DNA of 64,000 nucleotides, taken from NCBI RefSeq assembly GCF_002157505.1, contig NZ_NFSC01000031.1, positions 1-64,000 on the forward strand, given 5' to 3'. This DNA comes from Arthrobacter agilis (GTDB lineage Bacteria > Actinomycetota > Actinomycetes > Actinomycetales > Micrococcaceae). The first letter of the stretch is position 1, and the number at the start of each line of letters is the position of its first letter. This document shows, piece after piece, positions 53,592 through 64,000 of the stretch. The translations under genes and the position numbers were made by a program. The notes beneath the pieces are model-generated. The model had not been told where the DNA came from and did not search any database. It saw nothing but the letters and a program-made list of their open reading frames with translations.

Positions 53592-54674
53592 TCAGGCCGC
53601 CGCGGGGCGGCCGGAGCGCAGCAGGCCGCGGTTGATCCGGCGCGCCCAGAAGGGACCCTCGTAGAGGAACGCCGTGTACCCCTGGACCAGGGTGGCGCCG
53701 GCCTCCAGACGCTCGAGGACGTCCTCGGGGGTTTCGACGCCGCCGACGGCGACGATGGCGAGCTGATCCCCCACGGCCGCTCGGAGACGCTTGAGGACCT
53801 CGAGGGACCGAGCCTTGAGCGGTGCGCCGCTCAAGCCGCCCACGCCCTTGGCCATCACGGTGGCGGGATCGGTGACGAGGTTCTCGCGCGTGATGGTGGT
53901 GTTCGTGGCCACGATGCCGTCCAGCCCCAGATCCAGGGCGAGGGCTCCGACGTCGTCGATGTCGGAGTCCATCAGGTCGGGGGCGATCTTGACGAGGAGC
54001 GGCACATGCCGTCCCGCCGCCTCATCGGCCGTGCGCCGGACCGCTTCGAGCAGGGGCCGGAGCGACTCGACGGTCTGGAGCAGCCGGAGGCCCGGGGTGT
54101 TCGGCGAGGACACGTTGACCACGAGGTAGTCCGCCACGGGGGCCAGCTGCTCGGCGCTCACAAGGTAGTCGGCGACGGCATCGGCGAGGTCCACCTTCTT
54201 GGTCTTGCCGATGTTGACCCCCACGATCGGGCGGGAACGCGCACCGTAGCGCCGGGCCAGCCGCTGCCGGGCCGACCGCAGGCGCGGGGCGACGGCGGCA
54301 GCGCCGTCGTTGTTGAAGCCCATCCGGTTGATAACCGCCCTGTCCTCGACGAGCCGGAAGAGCCGGGGCGCCGGATTGCCTGGCTGGGCCTGGCCTGTGA
54401 TCGTCCCGATCTCCACATGCCCGAAGCCGAGCGCGGTCAGCGGAAGCACGCCCTTGCCCGCCTTGTCGAAACCGGCAGCGAGGCCGAACGGTGACGGGAA
54501 GTCCACTCCGAAGGCGGTCGTGGCGAGGCGGGGATCGGGTGCGCAGAAACGCCGCAGGGCCCACCCCACAGGTGGAAGGTCGACGGCCCGGATCAGGGCG
54601 AACCCGATCCTGTGGGCCCGTTCGGCGTCCATCCCGGAGAACACGATCCGGAAGAAGGTCGGGTAGAAGCGCAT
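53592..54674 (-). CDS. pyrD: Dihydroorotate dehydrogenase (quinone)
   Basis: A 360-residue class 2 dihydroorotate dehydrogenase of pyrimidine synthesis, coupled to the quinone pool. The N-terminal membrane-associated helix pair (MRFYPTFFRIVFSGM...GFALIRAV), NRMGFNND, VNVSSPNTPGLRLLQ (catalytic Ser) and ATNTTI are all present. The ATG at 54674 is the family start. It is convergent with the DUF3043 gene. Confidence 0.95.
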   Translation of the reverse strand: MRFYPTFFRIVFSGMDAERAHRIGFALIRAVDLPPVGWALRRFCAPDPRLATTAFGVDFPSPFGLAAGFDKAGKGVLPLTALGFGHVEIGTITGQAQPGNPAPRLFRLVEDRAVINRMGFNNDGAAAVAPRLRSARQRLARRYGARSRPIVGVNIGKTKKVDLADAVADYLVSAEQLAPVADYLVVNVSSPNTPGLRLLQTVESLRPLLEAVRRTADEAAGRHVPLLVKIAPDLMDSDIDDVGALALDLGLDGIVATNTTITRENLVTDPATVMAKGVGGLSGAPLKARSLEVLKRLRAAVGDQLAIVAVGGVETPEDVLERLEAGATLVQGYTAFLYEGPFWARRINRGLLRSGRPAAA

Positions 54675-54717
54675 ACCTCCAGAATTCCACGCGGACGGGG
54701 CGGGCACCAACTCAGGA

Positions 54718-54801
54718 CGGGCTCGGGTCGGCGGGGTCGGCGGGGTCGGCAGTAGTCGCCGGGGGTCACCGGCCAGGTCGGCGGGGTCGGCGGTAGGGTC
54801 G
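54718..54801. repeat. GGTCGGCGG-type tandem repeats
   Basis: The 9-bp unit GGTCGGCGG occurs in two clusters (around 54727-54753 and 54777-54799) separated by a variant stretch, in the gap between the divergent pyrD and hydrolase genes. It is probably slippage, and it leaves no clear promoter box in this gap. Confidence 0.7.
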
Positions 54802-54805
54802 TCGC

Positions 54806-55891
54806 ATGGACGAGCTCTGGTCGGAGGACATCCTCGGCGAATCCTTCCGTGCGCTGACACTCCCGCTGGAGCCCGACGACGAGGGGCCGCGCGTCGCCAC
54901 ACTCGTCGCGTACGAGCCCGACGACGTAACCGCCGGGGACGACGCGCAGCAGGGCGGACCGGCGCGGGCGGTGCTCTACGTGCACGGTTTCAGCGACTAC
55001 TTCTTCCATGCGGAGCTCGCCCGGACACTGCACGCCCACGGCTGGGCGTTCTTCGCCCTGGACCTCCACAAGTACGGCCGGAGCCTCCTGCCGGGCCAGA
55101 CCCCCGGATTCACCACGTCCCTCGACGACTACGATGCCGACCTCGAGGCGGCGATCGAGGCACTGAAGGACCGCTTGGCCGCCCGCCGCGGCGGCAACTC
55201 CGCCGCGGCCTCTTCCGCAGACACTTCCGCAGGCTCTTCCCTCGACCTGGTACTGATGGCGCACTCCACCGGCGGGCTGACCACGGCGCTCTGGGCCGCC
55301 CGCAACCCGGGGCGGATCTCTGCGCTCGTCCTCAACAGCCCATGGCTCGACACCCAGGGCAGCGCACAGCTGCGGACGGCCGCGCAGGGCATCCTGGCGG
55401 TGTCACGGCGTCGGCCGAAGACCCGGCTGCGACTGCCCGAGCTCGGCTTCTACTTCCGCAGCATCAGCGACACTCGCGACGGCGAGTGGAGCATCGACCC
55501 CGCGTGGCGTCCCGAGGCCGGCTTCCCCATCCGAGCCGGCTGGCTGGCGGCCGTCCTGGCCGGCCATGCGGCCCTCGCCCGCGGCGTGTCGATCGACGTC
55601 CCGGTGCTCGTCCTCTGTTCGAAGGCGTCCACCATCAGCACCAGCTGGAACAGCGCGATGCTGGAGACGGACAGCGTCCTCGACGTCACCCCGATGGTGC
55701 GCCGCGCGGCCGAACTCGGTCCCAACGTCACCATCCGGCGGCTTCCGGGCGCCCTGCACGACGTCTTCCTCTCACGCCGCGAGGTGAGAAGGCAGGCGGT
55801 CGGGATCGCCGCCTGGTGGCTGGACGCGTACGTGCCCGCGCGCAGGCTCTTCCGGGAGAATGGCCTCCACCCGGATGGCTTCCGTCGCTAG
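54806..55891 (+). CDS. Alpha/beta hydrolase (serine hydrolase)
   Basis: A 361-residue alpha/beta hydrolase. The nucleophile elbow is AHSTGGLTT (Ala replaces the first Gly of GxSxG), the oxyanion strand is [11 protein letters not shown], and the His is in [11 protein letters not shown]. Its closest look is to the lysophospholipase/monoglyceride lipase group. It ends four bases into the uppS stop region on the opposite strand (overlap at 55888-55891). Confidence 0.88.
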   Translation: MDELWSEDILGESFRALTLPLEPDDEGPRVATLVAYEPDDVTAGDDAQQGGPARAVLYVHGFSDYFFHAELARTLHAHGWAFFALDLHKYGRSLLPGQTPGFTTSLDDYDADLEAAIEALKDRLAARRGGNSAAASSADTSAGSSLDLVLMAHSTGGLTTALWAARNPGRISALVLNSPWLDTQGSAQLRTAAQGILAVSRRRPKTRLRLPELGFYFRSISDTRDGEWSIDPAWRPEAGFPIRAGWLAAVLAGHAALARGVSIDVPVLVLCSKASTISTSWNSAMLETDSVLDVTPMVRRAAELGPNVTIRRLPGALHDVFLSRREVRRQAVGIAAWWLDAYVPARRLFRENGLHPDGFRR

Positions 55892-56694
55892 GAGGACGCG
55901 CGGCCCGCGGCAGCCTTGTCCACCGCTCCCCCGTACCGGCGGTCGCGTGAGGCGTACTCCTCGACCGCGCGCCACAGCGTCCGTCGGTCGACGTCGGGCC
56001 ACAGCGTGTTCATGAACACCATCTCCGCGTAGGCCGACTGCCAGAGCATGAAGTTCGACAACCGCTGCTCGCCCGACGTGCGGAGGAACAGGTCGACGTC
56101 GGGCAGGTCGGGTTCGTCCAGGTACCGCTGGATGGTCTTCTCGCTGACCGACGAGGCCTTCAGGGTGCCGGCCGCGACGTCCTCGGCGATGGCCCTGGCG
56201 GCGTCGGCGATCTCGGCGCGACCGCCGTAGTTCACGCACATCGTGAGCGTGCACGTCGTATTGTGCGCCGTGTGCTGCTCGGCGTCCTCCAGTTCGCGGA
56301 TCACCGACTGCCAGAGCTTCGGCCGGCGCCCGGACCAGCGGATGCGGACGCCCCACTCGTCGAGCTGGTCCCGCCGGCGCCTCAGCACCTCCTTGTTGAA
56401 GCCCATGAGGAAGCGCACCTCCTCGGGGGACCGCTTCCAGTTCTCGGTGCTGAACGCGTACACGGAGACATGCCGGACGCCGATCTCGATGGCGCCCGCC
56501 ATGACGTCGAGCAGCGCGGCCTCCCCGGCCTTGTGGCCCTCGGTACGCGGCAGGCCCCGCTCGTTCGCCCAGCGACCATTGCCGTCCATGACGATCGCCA
56601 CGTGCGCCGGCACGAACTGGCGCGGGATCGACGGCGCCTGCTCACCGCTCGGGTGGGGCCACGGCGCCACGGGACGATGTGCGGGGTTCTTCAT
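55888..56694 (-). CDS. uppS: Isoprenyl transferase (undecaprenyl diphosphate synthase)
   Basis: A 268-residue cis-prenyl transferase that makes the lipid carrier for cell-wall synthesis. Motifs are [14 protein letters not shown] with the catalytic Asp at 37, [45 protein letters not shown] and [24 protein letters not shown]. The start overlaps the recO stop (ATGA). It forms a coupled pair with recO. Confidence 0.95.
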   Translation of the reverse strand: MKNPAHRPVAPWPHPSGEQAPSIPRQFVPAHVAIVMDGNGRWANERGLPRTEGHKAGEAALLDVMAGAIEIGVRHVSVYAFSTENWKRSPEEVRFLMGFNKEVLRRRRDQLDEWGVRIRWSGRRPKLWQSVIRELEDAEQHTAHNTTCTLTMCVNYGGRAEIADAARAIAEDVAAGTLKASSVSEKTIQRYLDEPDLPDVDLFLRTSGEQRLSNFMLWQSAYAEMVFMNTLWPDVDRRTLWRAVEEYASRDRRYGGAVDKAAAGRASS

Positions 56695-57437
56695 ACACGC
56701 TCCACATGTTTGAGGGAGGCGACCCCGCGTTCGAGGTGCCATTGCAGGAAGGCCGCCACGAGTCCGGCGGCTTCGCGGCGGGCGCCGTTGTCCGACGCGT
56801 CCGCGATCGCCCAGTCGCCCGTCAGCAGGGCTCCGAGCAGTTCCATCGTGGCGGCCGACGGCGACGCGGCGCCGGGCGGGCGGCACGACGGACAGACGGC
56901 CCCGCCGAGCGGCGCGGAGAAGGCGGAGTGCGGGCCGGGGGCGCCGCACCGGGCGCAGTCCGTGAAGCTGGGGGCCCAGCCCGCGGTCGCGAGTGCGCGC
57001 AGGAGGTAGGAGTCGAGGATGAGCTCGGACGGGTGCAGGTTGCGGCTGAGCGCCGAGAACGCGCCGGCGACGAGCGCATACTGCGCTCCCCCGCCCTCGC
57101 CGATGTCCGTCAGGCGTTCAGCGGTCTCGGCGATGGCCGTCGCGGCGGTGTACCGGCCGTAGTCGGAGGCGATGCCGTGCCCGTAGGCGCCCTTCGTCTG
57201 GGCCTGGGTGACGACGTCGAGGTTCCGGCCGTGCGCCAGCAGGAGGTCGACGGACATGAAGGGCTCCAGGCGCGATCCGAACTTGCTGCTGGTCCTGCGC
57301 ACGCCCTTGGCCACCGCACGGACCTGGCCGTGCTCACGCGTCAGGAGCACGATGATGCGGTCCGCCTCACCGAGCTTGTAGGTCCGCAGGACGACACCTT
57401 CGGTGCGGTAGGTGCGGAAGGCTGTCGATGAAGGCAC
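56691..57437 (-). CDS. recO: DNA repair protein RecO
   Basis: A 248-residue RecO of the RecFOR recombination pathway. The N-terminal OB fold ([37 protein letters not shown]) and a C-terminal zinc site (CARC and CPSC) are visible. It is the first gene of recO-uppS and lies 72 bp after leuA, with a strong terminator between. Confidence 0.94.
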   Translation of the reverse strand: MPSSTAFRTYRTEGVVLRTYKLGEADRIIVLLTREHGQVRAVAKGVRRTSSKFGSRLEPFMSVDLLLAHGRNLDVVTQAQTKGAYGHGIASDYGRYTAATAIAETAERLTDIGEGGGAQYALVAGAFSALSRNLHPSELILDSYLLRALATAGWAPSFTDCARCGAPGPHSAFSAPLGGAVCPSCRPPGAASPSAATMELLGALLTGDWAIADASDNGARREAAGLVAAFLQWHLERGVASLKHVERV

Positions 57438-57449
57438 GGAACCATTCTC

Positions 57450-57497
57450 CCACCTGCCACCCCCGCGGAGCTCGGGAGGCGCGGGGGTGGCAGGTGG
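57450..57497. terminator. Terminator hairpin after leuA
   Basis: 18-bp perfect arms (57450-57467 and 57480-57497) with a 12-nt loop, between leuA and recO. Confidence 0.88.
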
Positions 57498-57509
57498 AAA
57501 GAGCCGGAA

Positions 57510-61436
<3,927 letters not shown>

Positions 61437-61443
61437 GGCGGCA

Positions 61444-61477
61444 CCGCCGCATCCCGTCGCCCGGCGGGATGCGGCGG
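61444..61477. terminator. Terminator hairpin after the M13 peptidase
   Basis: Arms CCGCCGCATCCCG (61444-61456) and CGGGATGCGGCGG (61465-61477) with an 8-nt loop. Confidence 0.8.
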
Positions 61478-61495
61478 GCCGGCCTCGACCACGAA

Positions 61496-61555
61496 TTCCG
61501 GCCGAGGTATTCCGGCCCAGGTATCCCGGTGCATGACTTCCGGCCACATACGGGC
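61496..61555. repeat. Short 14-bp tandem repeats
   Basis: TTCCGGCCGAGGTA and TTCCGGCCCAGGTA follow one another at 61496-61509 and 61510-61523, with two more degenerate copies (TCCCGGTGCATGAC, TTCCGGCCACATAC) after them, in the gap between the convergent M13 and LCP genes. Confidence 0.6.
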
Positions 61556-61568
61556 CGAGCAGCTCCGG

Positions 61569-63155
61569 CTAGAACCCCGACGACGCCTGGCAGGTCACCT
61601 GGTCCGCCGTCTGGCCCTGCAGCTCGCTGCCGAGCGGCGGGACGACGACCCGGGAACCGCTCGCGAGGTCGGCGCCGACGAGCAGCTCGATCCCGACGGC
61701 GGTTCCGCTGAACTGCACCTGGCTGGCGGGAACCCCGAACCGGGCAGCGAGGTCGGCGGCCGCCGCGTCGTAGCCGGTTCCGAACAAGATCTGCGTCGTC
61801 TCGGCCGGGACCGACTCGTACGGCGTGGCCTGCGAGTACCCGGCGTCCACAAGGATCTGCTGCACCTCGACCGCGCGGTCGGCGTCCGTCGTCGCGTTGA
61901 TGACCAGGACGGGAACGGTCGCAGGATCGATGGCCGGAGCCTCGGGAGTGGCCGGGGCCGAGCTGGCACTGGGCGCAGGTGTCGAGGCCTCGGGAGCCTC
62001 CTCGGTGAGGCCGCGATCCTCGCGCAGCGCCTCGAAGAGCGGTGCGGCGCCCTCCTCGTCGAGGACCAGCCGGTTGGGGTCCTCGACCCATGGTTCGGTA
62101 GGCACCGTCACGAAGGCGATGTTGCCGAGATCGACGGCCTTCATGCGATCGGCGATCTTCAGCAGTTCGGTCGGCCGGGACAGTCCCTCGTCGACAGTGA
62201 GGTTGCGGGTGATCGTGTCGGCGATCGCGTAGAGCTTGGGCAGGTTGGTCAGCGTGCCCTCGGCCTGCACCTTGCGGGCCATGGACGCCATGAAGGACTG
62301 CTGGGCAGCGATGCGCCCGGTGTCGCCGCCGTCGCCGAAGCTGTGGCGCGTTCGCAGGAAGGCCAGTGCCTGGTCACCCTCGACCTCACTGGTGCCGGCG
62401 GGCAGGGACAGCCCGGAGTATTCGTCGTCCACCGGCTCCTCGACGCAGACCTCCACGCCGCCGAGCGTGGAGGACAGTTCCTTGACCGCGTTGAAGTCCG
62501 CCATCATGAAGTGGTCGATGGACAGGCCCGTGAGGTTGTTGATCGCCGCGACGGTGCAGCCCGGTCCGCCCTCCTGGAGGGCCCCGTTGAGCTGGCCGAG
62601 GTCCATCTCCTGGGACGACTCGCCCGTCTCGGGATTGGTGCAGCTGGGCAGGGGCACCAGGAGGTCACGGGGGAACGAGACGACCGTGACGTCCTCCCGA
62701 TCCGCCGAGAGCGTCACCAGCATCATGACGTCCGAGTTCCCCTCGCCCGATGAGAGGTCTTCGCCGCCGATGAATTCGCCACTGTTGCCGGTCCGGGTGT
62801 CGGTACCGAGGATCAGGATCTGGAGCGGATCGGTGCTGGAATCGACCGGGAGGGCCGATTCCCCGCCGAGGTTGAGCGGCATCGTGGCCACGTTGGACTG
62901 CAGGCGGAACACCTGGACGGCGACGAACGCGACGGCGGCCACGAGGACCGACGCCACCACGATGGCCACCACCCGAAGCCTCCCGCGCGCGTTGCCGAGG
63001 TGCCGCCCGGCCGGGTGCGCGCCCTCCACCGCGTTCATGCCGTCCGCCGCGTTCGTGCCGCCGACCGCGTTCGTGCCGCCCGCCGTGGCGGGGGCAGTTG
63101 CCGAAAGGGCATCACTGGCGCTGTCGGCGCCCTCAGGGGACGTTCGGCGGGTCAT
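61569..63155 (-). CDS. LCP family (LytR-CpsA-Psr) cell-wall ligase with LytR_C domain
   Basis: A 528-residue membrane protein that attaches wall polymers such as teichoic acid or arabinogalactan to peptidoglycan. A cytoplasmic Ala/Thr-rich tail and one membrane helix (VVAIVVASVLVAAVAFVAV) precede the LCP domain, with ILILGTDTRTGN, TVVSFPRDLLVPLP and AFLRTRHSFGDGGDTGR. After a Pro/Ala linker, a C-terminal LytR_C domain (VPVLVINATTDADRAVEVQQIL...) completes the usual long actinobacterial layout. Confidence 0.93.
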   Translation of the reverse strand: MTRRTSPEGADSASDALSATAPATAGGTNAVGGTNAADGMNAVEGAHPAGRHLGNARGRLRVVAIVVASVLVAAVAFVAVQVFRLQSNVATMPLNLGGESALPVDSSTDPLQILILGTDTRTGNSGEFIGGEDLSSGEGNSDVMMLVTLSADREDVTVVSFPRDLLVPLPSCTNPETGESSQEMDLGQLNGALQEGGPGCTVAAINNLTGLSIDHFMMADFNAVKELSSTLGGVEVCVEEPVDDEYSGLSLPAGTSEVEGDQALAFLRTRHSFGDGGDTGRIAAQQSFMASMARKVQAEGTLTNLPKLYAIADTITRNLTVDEGLSRPTELLKIADRMKAVDLGNIAFVTVPTEPWVEDPNRLVLDEEGAAPLFEALREDRGLTEEAPEASTPAPSASSAPATPEAPAIDPATVPVLVINATTDADRAVEVQQILVDAGYSQATPYESVPAETTQILFGTGYDAAAADLAARFGVPASQVQFSGTAVGIELLVGADLASGSRVVVPPLGSELQGQTADQVTCQASSGF

Positions 63156-63211
63156 GCCCGGGCTCCTTCGGATGGGATCGGTGCCGGCGCGGGGCCGGGA
63201 GGAAGTGCCGG

Positions 63212-64000
63212 CTAGAAGCCGAGCTTGACCAGCTGCTTGGGATCGCGCTGCCAGTCCTTGGCCACCTTGACGTGCAGGTCGAGGTAGATCCGGGTTCCCA
63301 GCAGGGCCTCGATCCCGCGGCGGGCGTTCGTGCCGACCTCCCTGAGGCGGGCGCCGCCCTTGCCGATGATGATCGCCTTCTGGGACGGCCGCTCGACGTA
63401 GAGGTTCACGTGGACATCGAGCATCGGGTTGTCCTCGCTGCGTCCCTCGCGCGGAATCATCTCCTCGACTACGACCGCGATCGAGTGCGGCATCTCGTCA
63501 CGGACGCCCTCGAGGGCGGCCTCCCGGACGAGTTCGGCGACCATGACGGCCTCCGGCTCGTCCGTCAGCTCGCCGCCGGGGTACAGTACCGGCGATTCCG
63601 GCATGTGGTTGCTGAACACCTCTGCGACGGTGTCCACCTGGAAGCCGTCGGCGGCCGACACCGGCACGATGTCCGCCCACCCCTCGGGACCCGCCACGTC
63701 GGTACCGAGCTTCGACACGGCAAGGAGCTGCTCGGTCAGTGCCTGGCGGTCGACGAGGTCGGTCTTCGTCACCACCGCGATCAGCGGCTTGCGCTGGAGC
63801 CGCGCCAGCTGCTCCGCGATGAATCGGTCACCGGGACCGATCTTCTCGTTGGCCGGGAGGCAGAACCCGACGGCGTCGACCTCGGCGAGTGTATCAGCGA
63901 CGAGGTCGTTGAGGCGCTGGCCCAGCAGGGTGCGCGGCCGGTGCAGCCCCGGAGTGTCCACGAGGACGATCTGCGAGTCCGGCCGGTTGACGATGCCGCG
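63212..64000 (-). CDS. era: GTPase Era, C-terminal part (cut by the window end)
   Basis: The reading frame runs off the window at 64000; its C-terminus is here. Visible are the G3 DTPG motif, the G4 TKTD motif, and a C-terminal KH domain with the GxxG loop (IIIGKGGARLREVG). Era binds 16S rRNA and checks 30S assembly. About 260 residues are present, so roughly 40-50 N-terminal residues with the P-loop lie outside. Confidence 0.95.
   Translation of the reverse strand, partial: RGIVNRPDSQIVLVDTPGLHRPRTLLGQRLNDLVADTLAEVDAVGFCLPANEKIGPGDRFIAEQLARLQRKPLIAVVTKTDLVDRQALTEQLLAVSKLGTDVAGPEGWADIVPVSAADGFQVDTVAEVFSNHMPESPVLYPGGELTDEPEAVMVAELVREAALEGVRDEMPHSIAVVVEEMIPREGRSEDNPMLDVHVNLYVERPSQKAIIIGKGGARLREVGTNARRGIEALLGTRIYLDLHVKVAKDWQRDPKQLVKLGF

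Overview
The window is 64 kb of a high-GC actinobacterial chromosome, most likely an Arthrobacter-like member of the Micrococcaceae. The evidence is the split actinobacterial respiratory supercomplex (ctaE-qcrCAB and ctaCDF with an actinobacterial subunit IV), a putative mycothiol-dependent enzyme, DUF3043, DUF3054 and DUF4193 proteins, and frequent GTG starts. The species cannot be fixed from the sequence alone.

Bases 1-26.4 kb are an accessory catabolic region built of several modules, each with its own regulator. (a) 1-9.9 kb: an aromatic-acid-type MFS transporter, a hydrolase resembling 2,4-diacetylphloroglucinol hydrolase (PhlG), an FAD aromatic monooxygenase, a DUF3500 protein coupled to a SnoaL-like protein, a fumarylacetoacetate-hydrolase-family enzyme and IclR and GntR regulators. 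The 3' end of the transporter plus the whole PhlG-like gene occurs twice as a perfect 932-bp direct repeat whose right edge lies inside a terminator hairpin, next to a broken pyruvate carboxylase fragment. (b) 9.9-15.4 kb: aldehyde dehydrogenase, flavin amine oxidase, cupin and amino acid/amine permease with a divergent TetR regulator, which reads as an amine-degradation operon. (c) 15.7-19.5 kb: 2-oxoacid dehydrogenase E1 alpha, E1 beta and E2, translationally coupled and without an E3. (d) 19.9-26.4 kb: IclR regulator, ThDP enzyme, 2-hydroxycarboxylate (citrate/malate type) transporter, D-2-hydroxyacid dehydrogenase and an isopropylmalate/tartrate-dehydrogenase-like enzyme, a plausible hydroxy-dicarboxylate pathway.

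Bases 26.8-29.1 kb hold four decayed genes in a row (LysR regulator, YhcG/DUF1016 nuclease, DUF4193 protein, polysaccharide deacetylase), followed by an AT-rich CTAG repeat cluster. This looks like the worn boundary between the accessory region and the core chromosome. From 29.3 to 41 kb come small regulators and assorted enzymes: YegP, an excisionase-type HTH protein, a GAF protein, TetR with a clear operator, VOC proteins, a flavin monooxygenase, MOSC, cysteine hydrolase, a secreted repeat protein, DUF3054 and a stand-alone AsnC ligand-binding domain.

From 40.3 kb to the end the content is core: trpD; ctaE-qcrC-qcrA-qcrB; a GntR regulator; ctaF-ctaD-ctaC (minus strand); an ErpA-type Fe-S insertion protein; an M20 peptidase; pyrD; uppS-recO; leuA with a candidate leucine-rich leader peptide; an M13 metallopeptidase; an LCP cell-wall ligase; and the C-terminal part of era, cut by the window end. 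Strong perfect hairpins separate many of these units.
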